NCBI RefSeq assembly: GCF_014203535.1 | Contig: NZ_JACHJI010000005.1 | Coordinates: forward strand, 571,880-635,879 | Direction of reading: 5' to 3' | Length of the DNA: 64,000 bases | From: Streptomyces griseomycini | GTDB lineage: Bacteria > Actinomycetota > Actinomycetes > Streptomycetales > Streptomycetaceae | Shown: positions 9,046 through 17,290 of the stretch, piece by piece | Layout: every line of letters begins with the position of its first letter | Numbering within the stretch: position 1 is the first letter of the stretch | Translations under genes and position numbers: made by a program | The notes under the pieces: model-generated | What the model was told of the DNA's origin: nothing | Database searches by the model: none | Seen by the model: the letters and a program-made list of their open reading frames with translations, nothing else

Positions 9046-9079
9046 GTGGGGGGAACCCCTTCCAGTTGTAAGACTGTCA

Positions 9080-9093
9080 TGGGAGCGCTCCCA
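9080..9093 (-). promoter_or_regulatory. CebR/CelR-type operator
   Basis: TGGGAGCGCTCCCA, a perfect 14-bp palindrome identical to the known binding sequence of the LacI-family cellulose-utilisation repressors CebR (Streptomyces) and CelR (Thermobifida). It lies between the LPMO start at 9045 and its likely promoter. No cebR gene is present in the window, so a trans-acting repressor is expected. Confidence 0.85.
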
Positions 9094-9639
9094 ACGGTAC
9101 GACTTCTGAGTGAAATGTCAATGAAACAAACGGAGTTGATCACAGAGGTGGGCGGTGAGCAGGGAATCTACCGTGAGCCGGGAGTCAGAACCGTTCCCGG
9201 AACCGGAAGGCGAGCGTGCGGCCCGGACTGGTGTGCGGGGCGATGCCGGGGAGGGGCGTTCGCGGCATGACAGCGGGACCTGGTTCCGGCGTGAGGGCTG
9301 TCCAGTTCCACAACACGCGAGACCCCAGGTCCCGATGGTGCGCTTCCGTGCACCCGAGTCGGTCTCGCCGGGCAAGTCGCCTGGTAGGAGCTGTGGTGGT
9401 ACGGCGCATCGGGCGGGGAGCGCGGCCGATGGCACGCGGCGGGAACGTGCGTACTCCTCGATCTGAACCGACGACACTGGAGCATGGGTGCCGTGGCGAG
9501 GGAAGCCACCAGCAACGCAGATCAGTCTCGACGCGCTCCCACTCGCCTGGGCCGCCGCCGCGGCCCCAAGACGCTCGTGGACCAGGTGCCGGAACACTTC
9601 CCGGTGGACCGTCGGCCGGGCCATGGGGAAGAGGCCCGG
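9094..9639. other. gene-less stretch
   Basis: About 550 bases upstream of the LPMO promoter. Overlapping frames on both strands are Arg/Pro/Ser-rich and have no domain signature; no RNA structure or repeat was recognised. Confidence 0.4.
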
Positions 9640-10237
9640 CTGATCACGCCCAGGTCCGTTCCACGTTTGCCGGCACGGCTGTTCCGGGCAGGGCTGCCCC
9701 GCGGTGAGCGGGCGGCATGGGCTGCGGCTCGGCTGTCGCCCATTCCCCACTGGTGATGGTTCCCCCGCCGAGCCCTCCGCCCTCACCCGCGTGGCGGCCA
9801 CCAGCTCGACGATCCGTCGGTAGTCCTCCGCGAGCACCTCCACGGTCGCCGCCTCGTGCCAGTGCGACACGACAGCCCCCGCGCCAAGGGCCTCTTCGAC
9901 CACCACCGATACCGCCCCGCGTACCCGCAGCGGGCACTCCCGCCACGTCCGGAGAGGTCAGGGCCTCGACGAGCTCCTCCCGGTCGATCACCCGACGCTC
10001 CGGCACCGCTTCCGCCTCGGCGAATCCGACCGCGATTCGTTCCGTCCGAGGGCGAAGCTCCTCCGCCCGCACCCGGGCAGCCGCCTTCCGCTCCTCCGAC
10101 AGTCCCAACCATCGACTGCGTCGGTCAACTCGCCCTCGTTGATCCGGAATTGAGCTGGCGAACCCTGTCGCGGCGACACCGGGAACATGCCTGACCAAAG
10201 AAGCCCAACCCTCACATCCGGAGGGATACCGGCTCAT
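9640..10237 (-). pseudogene. degenerate unknown helical protein
   Basis: Protein-like stretches in two minus-strand frames: LGLSEERKAAARVRAEEL and VIDREELVEALTSPDVAG in one, VVEEALGAGAVVSHWHEA and VEVLAEDYRRIVELVAATR in the other. Joined by a frameshift near 9910 they would give a mostly helical, charged protein. I do not recognise the family. It overlaps no better gene. Confidence 0.35.
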
Positions 10238-10374
10238 CCTGACGCCACGTCAATTCGCGGTCTTGCAGATCCGGACCGGCAGGGGAGACTGCCTTTACGA
10301 CCGGGTCCGCCCGGTCCCCGGCAGCACCACGTCAAGCAGGTCGGCCCACCGTCACTCCACCGAGATGAGGTCTC

Positions 10375-11145
10375 ATGAACCGAAACCGAGCCACCGTCAG
10401 CGCGGTCGCCGTGACCCTGTTCACCGCCGGCCTCGCCGTCGGCCCGGTAGCCGCGGCCACCGCCGCCGAGGCGAAGGCCCGCGTCGGAGCCGACTGGGCA
10501 ACTCAGTCGATCGTCTTCACCGCCGCTGCAGGACAGACCAACAACCTCAACATATTCTCCATGTACACCAGCGACGGGATCCGGCGGATCGGCTTCAGCG
10601 ACGTGGTCCCGCTCGAACCGGGCGACCACTGTGCGTACTCCAGACCCGAGGACACCACCTCCGTCGTCTGCGAACTGCCCGCCGACAGCCCCCGGCCCGA
10701 CAGGATCGACGTCTTCCTCGGCGACGGCAACGACACGATCGCCGCCTTCACCCCCGGGATCGGCACCGTCAGCGGCGGCCCCGGCGACGACGAACTGCAC
10801 GCCCACACCGCACGCACGGTGCTGGGCGACGCGGGGGACGACATGGTCATGGGACCCGCAGTCCTGCACGGCGGCGACGGCATGGACCACCTGATGGGTG
10901 ACAACAGCAACCAGCAGATGTGGGGCGGCCGGGGCGACGACATGATCGAGGGCTACGGCGGTGACGACACCGTGCACGCCGGCCCCGGCGACGACCACGC
11001 CATGGGCGGGGACGGCCGCGACATCGTCCTCGGCGGCCCCGGCAACGACACACTGGACGGCGAAGGCGGCGACGACCTCGTCTGCGGTGGCACCGGGAAG
11101 GACGCCCTCGAAGGCGGACCCGGCCGCAACATCGTCCTCCCGTAA
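10375..11145 (+). CDS. secreted RTX-type calcium-binding repeat protein
   Basis: A 256-residue protein beginning MNRNRATVSAVAVTLF with a signal peptide that ends near AAATAAEA. After about 100 residues of non-repetitive N-terminal domain, the C-terminal half (about residues 115-255) consists of GGxGxD nonapeptide-like repeats such as GGPGDDELH, GGRGDDMIEG, GGPGNDTLDG and GGDDLVCGG. These form calcium-stabilised beta-rolls typical of hemolysin-type proteins. There is no toxin or protease domain, so it is probably a cell-surface or secreted structural or Ca-binding protein. Spacing from the degenerate gene upstream leaves room for its own promoter. Confidence 0.85.
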   Translation: MNRNRATVSAVAVTLFTAGLAVGPVAAATAAEAKARVGADWATQSIVFTAAAGQTNNLNIFSMYTSDGIRRIGFSDVVPLEPGDHCAYSRPEDTTSVVCELPADSPRPDRIDVFLGDGNDTIAAFTPGIGTVSGGPGDDELHAHTARTVLGDAGDDMVMGPAVLHGGDGMDHLMGDNSNQQMWGGRGDDMIEGYGGDDTVHAGPGDDHAMGGDGRDIVLGGPGNDTLDGEGGDDLVCGGTGKDALEGGPGRNIVLP

Positions 11146-11499
11146 GTGCGCCTCCATGCCCGAAGGCCCTGGCCCGCGGCGCGAACAGCGTCGCGGGCGC
11201 CGAGCCACCGCCGTCGGCGACCCGCCCCCCGAGCCGCGTCAACCGCGAACGCGCCGCAGACGGCAGGTCCCCGCGCGACACGAGGTGACCCGGCGGAACC
11301 GGACCGTCGAACCTGTTGGCCGGCGCGGGCACGAGTCTCCACGTTGCTCGGCCTGCCCGATCCCGTAGGGACCCGGCAGGTCGACCAGCAGGAGATCATC
11401 GCGTTGGGCCACTGTGCCAACCAGATCGGGGACCCAACCCGGTGAACCTGTGCGGTCACAGCTCTAAAGGGTGTTGCAGAAGGCCGTGAACTGGGCATC
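11146..11499. other. gene-less stretch
   Basis: Region between the RTX protein and the IS5 relic. An imperfect GC-rich inverted repeat (CCCGCGGCGC ... GCGTCGCGGG) at about 11171-11196 may terminate the RTX transcript. No gene recognised. Confidence 0.4.
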
Positions 11500-12012
11500 T
11501 CCGTTGCATGGCTGGGGTGTTGAGAGCCGGGCGGGTGTGGGTGGGGCCGTCCGTGGCGGCTGCCGCTGGCCGGGCGGGTGCTGCTGGTGGCCGTGTACCA
11601 CCGCACGAACCTCACCATGCGGCAGCTCGCCCCGCTGTTCGGCGTCTCGCCCGCAACGGTGTGCCGGGTGATCCAAAGGCTCGGCCCGTTGCTCGCGCTC
11701 GAGCCGGCCCGGGCCCCCGCCGATGCCGCCGCCTGGCTGTGGATCGTGGACGGCACCCTCGTCCCGGTCCGCGACCGCAAGGTCGGAGCGTCCTCGAGCG
11801 ACTACCGGTTCTCGGCGAACGTGCGGGTCGTCGTGGACGCCGAGACCCGGCTGGTGACGGCCGCGGCCCGGCCGGTGCCCGGCACCACCGCGGACGCCGA
11901 GGCCTGGCGGAACTCCGGCCTGGCCGCCCACTGCGAAGGCGCGACGGCCCTCGGCGACGGCGCCCGCACCACCACCGGTCTGATCGTCGCGGACGTTTCT
12001 CGCGCCGGCTGA
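11500..12012 (+). pseudogene. IS5-family (HTH_Tnp_4/DDE_Tnp_4) transposase, truncated
   Basis: The clear part begins about 11575: VLLVAVYHRTNLTMRQLA, LFGVSPATVCRVIQRLG (helix-turn-helix), then WLWIVDGTLVPVRDR (first catalytic Asp) and SANVRVVVDAETRLV. It ends abruptly at GLIV before the second half of the DDE domain, followed by an unrelated stop at 12010. The N-terminal 30 codons are scrambled by a frameshift. Inactive relic. Confidence 0.8.
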
Positions 12013-12286
12013 ACGGGTGGTGCGGGGTGGTGGCTGTGGGAGTTCGAAGTCTGTGCCGACCGTGCCCGTCGGGGTACACGACCGGGTTGCGCACCGGGGG
12101 AGAGGAGCCCGGAACTTTTCACCTTCTGCCGCAACCGGCCGGTCCGTAGGCTTCCACGCCGGATATGGGCTGGAATCATCAGAAACACGCAATGGTTTGA
12201 CGGATCGCCTGTCGCCTGGGGCTGATGATGGTGGGCGTGAACGGAATCGTGCGTGTGCCCGGCTGCGGCCGCGAGCGGTCAGAGGG

Positions 12287-12664
12287 TCAGGGAGGGGGGA
12301 GGGTGCCGCGGCAGTCGATGAGCGCGTCGATGCCGACGAGGCTCAGGACGCGTTGCACGGGGGTGGTCGGGCCGGCGAGGCGGAGCCGGCCGCCGGCTTG
12401 GGTGATGTGCTGGTGGGCGCTGATGAGGAGGTTGATGCCGCTGGAGTCGAGGAAGGTGACCTGGCGCAGATCGATCACGATGCGGGGCTGGGCGGTGCCG
12501 GTGACGTCCAGAGCCTGTCTGAGGCGGTCACCGGTGTGGTGGTCGATCTCACCGACTGCGGTCAGTACCCGGATGCCGTCTGTGGCGGTGGCAGTGATGG
12601 ACAGCCCACCAGGCTGCTGCGCCTGATCGGCTTGTTCGGGTTTCAGCCTGGGCGTTTCAGCCAT
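12287..12664 (-). CDS. anti-anti-sigma factor (STAS domain)
   Basis: A 125-residue RsbV/SpoIIAA-like protein. Strands GLSITATATDGIRVLTAVGE and PRIVIDLRQVTFLDSSGINL carry the canonical DSSG motif, whose serine is phosphorylated by a cognate RsbW-type kinase. It is divergent from an ATP-binding protein at 12731 with 66 bp between the starts, so the two probably form a partner-switching module controlling a stress sigma factor. The ATG at 12664 is used because the N-terminal extension is short and no better start lies inside. Confidence 0.85.
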   Translation of the reverse strand: MAETPRLKPEQADQAQQPGGLSITATATDGIRVLTAVGEIDHHTGDRLRQALDVTGTAQPRIVIDLRQVTFLDSSGINLLISAHQHITQAGGRLRLAGPTTPVQRVLSLVGIDALIDCRGTLPPP

Positions 12665-12730
12665 GCTGGTGATGCTTGCATACCGAAGGCTTTATCGCAG
12701 GTGTCGTTCCGTGAGCACGGGTGACGTGTT

Positions 12731-13306
12731 GTGCGTGACGAAACCGGCACGGGCACGCACGGCGTGTCCAGTGGACGCGCGGGTAGACGGCAGGCCGAGG
12801 TGTACGGGGCGGCGAGGACGAACGCGAGGGATACAGCACCGGTGGGCGAGGACGGGACCCTGCCGTACGAGCGGCTGATGCAGACCACGGTGTCGCTGGA
12901 CGGGGACGGCACGGACATCGCCCACGCCCGCCGCCTGGCCGTCGGTTTCCTCACCCGCGTGCAGGCCGAGCACGGGCTGCACGTCTCCGCCCGCGCCTTA
13001 GACGTGACACAGCTGGTGGTCAGCGAGCTGGTCACCAATGCCCGCAAGTACGCGCCCGGCCCGGTGCTGCTGGACCTGCGCATCACCGGCGACCTGGTGG
13101 AGGTGGTGGTGCGGGACTCCGATCCGGTGCTGCCGGTGGCCCGGACGGCGGACGCGGGCCGGGTGGGGCAGCACGGTCTGGAGATCGTCATGGCCGTCTG
13201 TCAGAGTTTCGAGGCGCGGCGCGAGACGGTCGGCAAGCGCATCACCGTCGGCATCACCCTCCTGGATGACCCCGGTGGCACACCCTCGGGACGGCCCCCT
13301 GTGTGA
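12731..13306 (+). CDS. RsbW-like ATP-binding anti-sigma / serine kinase
   Basis: A 191-residue protein with a GHKL-type ATPase domain in its C-terminal two thirds: N box VVSELVTNARKYAPG, G1 box VVVRDSDPVLP, G2 region GRVGQHGLEIVMAV, and a final strand GKRITVGITL. Streptomyces have many such proteins that bind sigma factors or phosphorylate STAS partners. The GTG at 12731 gives a long, basic, probably unstructured N-terminus; the conserved part starts near residue 45, so a downstream start is possible. Divergent from the STAS gene at 12287. Confidence 0.8.
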   Translation: MRDETGTGTHGVSSGRAGRRQAEVYGAARTNARDTAPVGEDGTLPYERLMQTTVSLDGDGTDIAHARRLAVGFLTRVQAEHGLHVSARALDVTQLVVSELVTNARKYAPGPVLLDLRITGDLVEVVVRDSDPVLPVARTADAGRVGQHGLEIVMAVCQSFEARRETVGKRITVGITLLDDPGGTPSGRPPV

Positions 13307-13406
13307 CTGCTCCCACAACAGGCGCAGCCCTTTCCCACCCGCACCCCGTCGACGGACCGAGCACGGGCACCCGTGGACAGGATCGCCTGCCGTGGAGGGG
13401 GAGTGG

Positions 13407-13658
13407 GTGATCTTGGTTGCGGGTCTGCTCCTGCCGGGCATGGCCGTACTGCTGTGCACCATGAGCCGTATCGAGGAATGGCTCGCCCGCACCGCCCAGC
13501 CACCCCGCCACACCCGTCGCCGACACCTGCACCTGATTCCCGGCGGCAGGCAGGAGGTGAGCACGCGCCGCACGAACGGCGGCACCGGCGGCCTGACCAC
13601 GATCCCGGCCACGCCTGTAGCACGGGCCCGGCCGGATGGTCCCCGGCCCCGACCGTGA
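13407..13658 (+). CDS. small membrane-anchored hypothetical protein
   Basis: An 83-residue protein from the GTG at 13407, preceded by GGAGGGGGAG. It has one N-terminal transmembrane helix (VAGLLLPGMAVLLCTM) followed by SRIEEWLARTAQPPRHTRRR and a basic tail. This resembles a widespread family of short Streptomyces proteins with a hydrophobic start, a (D/S)R.E(D/E)..(L/..) motif and an Arg/His-rich cytoplasmic tail of unknown function. It follows the RsbW-like gene by 100 bp in the same direction. Confidence 0.6.
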   Translation: MILVAGLLLPGMAVLLCTMSRIEEWLARTAQPPRHTRRRHLHLIPGGRQEVSTRRTNGGTGGLTTIPATPVARARPDGPRPRP

Positions 13659-13659
13659 C

Positions 13660-14109
13660 CGGTCAGCGCACCGGTGCCGTGTCCGAACCGTCGCCGAGCG
13701 CCGACCCCACAAGCTGTGCATCCTGTGCGCAGGCGTCTGCGCGGTGCGCTGACCTGTCCTGGTGGGGGCCTGTGGCCGGGGTGCCGGCGACCGTGGCCGG
13801 AGCCTGGACGGTCGTGGTCGGGCCCGTGGCCGGGGTGCTGTGCCGCCCCTGCGGCGCGTCCACGGGTGCGTCCAGCCGACGCGCTGGTCGGAGGTTGTGG
13901 ACGGGCTGACAGGCGGGCGTGGAGGAGCCCGTCGCGGAAGGATCTCGGTCGACGCCGCGACGAGGACGGGGAAGCCCGGCAGGGCGTCCGGCGAGGTTCA
14001 CTCGGCCGAGTCGCCGGTGGGACCGGTGCGGGTCCGCTCACCCGGTGCGGGTGACGCCGTCAGACCGGAGTCGGGTTCAGTATGTGCAGGTCTGTGCAGG
14101 AGTGAGCGC
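13660..14109. other. gene-less stretch
   Basis: About 450 bases with only low-complexity frames. The direction of the neighbours suggests a promoter region for the gene at 14110, but no consensus element stands out. Confidence 0.4.
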
Positions 14110-14724
14110 ATGCGGTATGAACTCCGGGTCCCTGGTCCTGTTCCGGACAGCGCCGCGGAGGTGTTCCCCGAGCTGGAAGCCGCGACACCGGGCGAGGACA
14201 CCGTCTTCTACGGGGCCGTCGTCGACGAGGCGTATCTCTTCGGTCTCCTGGCCCGCTTCCGCATGCTGGACCTGCTGGTCACAGAGATGCGGCAGGCACC
14301 CTCGTCAGCCAGCGGCTACCGGGCGCCGCCGACGGATCAGCCCCGGCGCAGCCCACCGTCCCTGGCCGTGCGCTCAACCACACTGACGCTTCCCAAACGC
14401 GACGCTGGGGTCCACAGTGAAAGCAGTACTACTGCGCAACGGAGGCGGTCATGCTCCTCCTCGGCATCATTTTGCTGGTCGTCGGCTTCGTCACCGGCAT
14501 ATCGATCCTGTGGACGATCGGAATCATCCTCGCGATCATCGGCGCGATCTTGTGGATCATGGGCTCCATGGGGCACGCGGTCGCCGGGCGTCGGCACTAC
14601 TGGTGATCTCCCTGCACACGAACTGAACCCGGCGGAGATCTCGCGAGCAGGGCCCGGCGCACCTGCCCAGACGTCCTCTAGTGCCGCATCAGGCAACGTT
14701 CGCCCTGTCGACCACGGCTCGTAG
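14110..14724 (+). CDS. hypothetical protein with aberrant extended C-terminus
   Basis: From the ATG at 14110 the first 65-70 residues (MRYELRVPGPVPDSAAEVFP, then TVFYGAVVDEAYLFGLLARF and LLVTEMRQ) match a conserved Streptomyces family of about 70-residue proteins of unknown function that normally ends just after MRQ.P. Here the expected stop is absent and the frame runs on as Ser/Arg-rich nonsense through the DUF6131 gene at 14451. Loss of the stop or a small indel near 14305 is likely. Confidence 0.55.
   Translation: MRYELRVPGPVPDSAAEVFPELEAATPGEDTVFYGAVVDEAYLFGLLARFRMLDLLVTEMRQAPSSASGYRAPPTDQPRRSPPSLAVRSTTLTLPKRDAGVHSESSTTAQRRRSCSSSASFCWSSASSPAYRSCGRSESSSRSSARSCGSWAPWGTRSPGVGTTGDLPAHELNPAEISRAGPGAPAQTSSSAASGNVRPVDHGS
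14451..14606 (+). CDS. DUF6131 small membrane protein
   Basis: A 51-residue protein starting at ATG 14451 with GGAGG at 5-7 nt. Almost all of it is hydrophobic (two helices: LLLGIILLVVGFVTGI and ILWTIGIILAIIGAILW), then GSMGHAVAGRRHYW. This is the typical pattern of DUF6131, a very common Streptomyces membrane peptide of unknown role, ending in the characteristic RRHYW. It lies in a different frame inside the run-on of the preceding gene and is the better-supported gene there. Confidence 0.85.
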   Translation: MLLLGIILLVVGFVTGISILWTIGIILAIIGAILWIMGSMGHAVAGRRHYW

Positions 14725-15830
14725 CCGTTGATCGGCGGCGTGACGGTTTCGCCAGATGACGGAGCGGCGGGTCACGCTGCCCTGCTCCCTGTGGCTGGCA
14801 TGGTCGGTGTCGTCCAGAGCGAAGTAGCGCAGGGCGGTGAACCGGGCCTCGATGCGGTTCAGCCACGAGCTGTTCGTGGGGGCGTAGGCGAGCTCGACGT
14901 TGTCGGCCTCGGCCCAGTCGCCGACTCGGGTGTCCTTCTTCGCGGTCAGGGGTGGGGAGTAGCTGTCGAGCACGATCGCGATGCGGATCTCGGGCGGGTA
15001 GAGGCGGCGCAGGCAGCGACAGAATTCCAGGAGCCTCCTCCGCTTCTTCTTCGGCTTGATGTGGCCGTGGACCTTGTCCTTGTCAGGTCGTAGGCGGCGA
15101 AGAGATGCTGGACCCCGTGCGGCGGGTGTAGGTCGCCCGCCGTCGGGGCCGGGGCTCCCGGCCGGGGTCCTCGTGCCGCCCGCTGCGCTCGGTCCACTGT
15201 CGGCCGGGGTGGGGCTGGAGGTTGAGCGGGCCGAACTCGTCCAGGCAGGAGATCACCTCCGGCTCGCTGTCCTCGGGTACGACTTCGCCGTCGGTGATCG
15301 CGTAAAGGTGCTCGACGCGGGCCTTCTCGGCGGCATAGCCAGGGGCGCGGGAGGTCTGCCGGGTCTTTGTGCGTTGAAACGACACGCCTCCTCGCGGAGC
15401 AGGACCCGAAGGCCCTCGTGGCTGATGTCGTCGACCACCCTCTCGGCGACCAGGAAGGCGGCCGGTTTGGACAGGCTCCAGGTCGAGGACGGGAGACCGT
15501 ACTCGGCCGGCCTGGACTTGGCGGTCTCTTGATCTCCCGGCGTTCTGGGAGGACGAAGGCCATGGGCCGGCCGCCTTCGTACTTCGGGTAGAGGGAGTCG
15601 AAGCCGTCGGCGTCGACGTTGTGGATCACATCCCGGACCCGGTCCGCGCCGGTGAACGTCACCTCGGCGATCTTCGCCACGGACATGCCCTGCCGGGGCA
15701 GCAGCACCGTCTGCGCCCGCAGCCAGGTCACCACCGACCCGCTGCCCGGCGGATGATCCTCAGCAGGCGCTTCCCCTCGTCGTCACCGATCTCGCGGACA
15801 CCTACTCGCTCAACCACCAGCGCAGCTTCC
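14689..15830 (-). pseudogene. IS630-family transposase, frameshifted
   Basis: N-terminal part (about 15830-15560): DDEGKRLLRIIRRA then, after a shift, VVTWLRAQTVLLPRQGMSVA and KIAEVTFTGADRVRDV, a helix-turn-helix. The middle is scrambled. The C-terminal part reads VGDWAEADNVELAYAPTNSS, WLNRIEARFTALRYFALDD and ends DRANVA, the conserved IS630 DDE domain end. At least three frames are needed, so no functional protein is made. Confidence 0.85.
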
Positions 15831-15853
15831 CTGCCGCGCGCTGCCGGCGATGG

Positions 15854-16189
15854 TCATTCCGTCGGCGTGCCGATCCGAAGCCGGTTGCCGTCGGGATCGC
15901 GCAGCTCGATCTCGCGTGCCCACGGAGCATCCTCCGTCTGCACACCGAACTCGGACGCGATGGCCTCGACATCACGAACGCGGAGGTAGACCAACGTGTC
16001 GGGACGGGCATCACCTTTGTGCTCCGACAAGAACAACCGCACCCCGCCCCGGGCGACCTCGACGAACACGGGAAGTCCCGGTTCGAAGCGGTGTTCCCAC
16101 TGCTTGTCGAAGCCCAGCCGCTCGTACCAAGTGACCGCCGCCGCAGCGTCCTCGACGCGAAGAATGGGAATGACTTCTTCCTCGTCCAT
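15854..16189 (-). CDS. VOC (glyoxalase/bleomycin-resistance) family protein
   Basis: A 111-residue single VOC domain starting at ATG 16189: MDEEEVIPILRVEDAAAAVT, WYERLGFDKQWEHRFEPG, VEVARGGVRLFLSEHKGD, then IELRDPDGNRLRIGTP. The metal-ligand pattern is typical of small glyoxalase-like or antibiotic-binding proteins that act as dimers. It lies wholly between the inverted repeats of the IS630-type element, its start only 22 bp from the right repeat, so it may be a passenger gene; a longer upstream frame would run into the repeat. Confidence 0.8.
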   Translation of the reverse strand: MDEEEVIPILRVEDAAAAVTWYERLGFDKQWEHRFEPGLPVFVEVARGGVRLFLSEHKGDARPDTLVYLRVRDVEAIASEFGVQTEDAPWAREIELRDPDGNRLRIGTPTE

Positions 16190-16329
16190 GGAGTCATCGT
16201 CGCAGACCGCCCAGGGCGAACGTTGCCTGATGCGGCTAGAACGTCCAAGGGACGCGTTGGTCGGGGTTCTGGTGGCCATGGTCGGGGCCTGCGTAACACC
16301 CGACTATGATCCCGACCACGGCTGCCGGG

Positions 16330-16530
16330 CGGCGGGGTGGCCGATGAACGCCCGCCGCAGCGTCCGCGACCACGAACGTCTGCTCCAGCACTCCGAAGCC
16401 CGCCTGACCTGGGCTCTCATCACCGTGGTGATCAAGCGCCTGACCCGCGAGGAACCGGCGCACGGCTGGAAACGGAAACCGCCGGCCAACCGCTGGCAGC
16501 TCGCGTCACGTCATCGTCCACGACCCCGGT
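16330..16530 (+). pseudogene. IS5-type transposase, C-terminal fragment
   Basis: Reads MNARRSVRDHERLLQHSEAR, LTWALITVVIKRLTRE and a basic tail. This resembles the terminal helix of IS5-family transposases (RR..RDYERLP..SEA....A). It starts directly after the IS630 right repeat and has no upstream part. Confidence 0.5.
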
Positions 16531-16651
16531 CCTCACCTGCCTCCGTGTGAGCGGAGTGGTGTTCCCTGTACTCGCAGTGGACACACCGCTGGCACTCGGG
16601 ACAGACCTTTCACCCGCACTCCATGCGGCGCAGCGGCTCCGGCACGGTCAC

Positions 16652-17176
16652 TCAATAGGTCGGGGAGGGGCTTTCGTCATAGGCGGGAATCTGCGACTGG
16701 ATGTTAAAGGTGATCGATCCAGCCCTCTCGAACCGCATGGTGAACTCCATGAAGTCGCCGCCCCTGATCACTTCGCGCACGTCCCGCAGCACCAGGTGGG
16801 ACTTGCTCGGCTCCAGTTCCACGAGCTCGTTCGCGGGCAGGTCCACCCCGTCCGCAAGCGGCCTGCCGTCGGAGTTGACGACGTCCACCGAGGCCGCATT
16901 CGGTGTGCTGGCGCCGACGAGCCTGTCAGCCTTGCCGCCCTTGTTGTAGATCCACACATATGCAGGGACGTCGTCGCCCGGCTGCCATGGCTCACCCCGC
17001 GGCTCAGCCACATGCGCGTACCGGATCATGATGTCGCCGACGCGGGCGTTCTGCCCCGGCGCGTCCCACTCCGGCAGGGAGAAGTCGTCACCCCCGCACC
17101 CACCTGCGGTCACAGCCAGGGCCAGAGCAGCCGCCGCGAGAGCGCACCGGCCACGCAGCCTGAAGAGGGCCGCCAT
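16652..17176 (-). CDS. PCuAC-like (copper chaperone fold) lipoprotein
   Basis: A 174-residue protein from ATG 17176 with AGGAG 6 nt upstream. The signal sequence ends in a lipobox, AVTAGGCGG, so it is anchored to the outer face of the membrane. The mature part follows the PCuAC pattern: YVWIYNKGGKADRLVGA, ASVDVVNSDGRPL, ELVELEPSKSHLVLRDV and a final MRFERAGSITFNIQSQ strand. The usual copper-binding H(M)...HxM residues are largely missing (SHLVL keeps one His), so metal binding is uncertain. Flanked by transposon remnants on both sides; no copper genes adjacent. Confidence 0.75.
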   Translation of the reverse strand: MAALFRLRGRCALAAAALALAVTAGGCGGDDFSLPEWDAPGQNARVGDIMIRYAHVAEPRGEPWQPGDDVPAYVWIYNKGGKADRLVGASTPNAASVDVVNSDGRPLADGVDLPANELVELEPSKSHLVLRDVREVIRGGDFMEFTMRFERAGSITFNIQSQIPAYDESPSPTY

Positions 17177-17290
17177 CGAAGCTCCTCTCATCAGCCCATC
17201 GGTTCCACATTGAGTGCCCGCACGAGTCAGGGCAAACGGGACAGGGCTGCCTGTGACAGCCCCGGCGGACAGGACTGGGGATCAGGAACG

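Larger units (their letters stand above)
14681..16238. mobile_element. IS630-family element with a VOC passenger gene
   Basis: Bounded by perfect 25-bp inverted repeats that begin GCCGCATCAGGCAACGTTCG at 14683-14707 and recur inverted at 16212-16236. TA dinucleotides, the usual IS630 target, lie just outside both (14679-14680 and 16237-16238), although two extra bases separate TA from the repeat on the left. Inside are a broken IS630 transposase and an intact VOC gene. The left repeat overlaps the last transposase codons. Either the element carries a passenger gene, or two partial copies in opposite orientation flank it. Confidence 0.6.
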
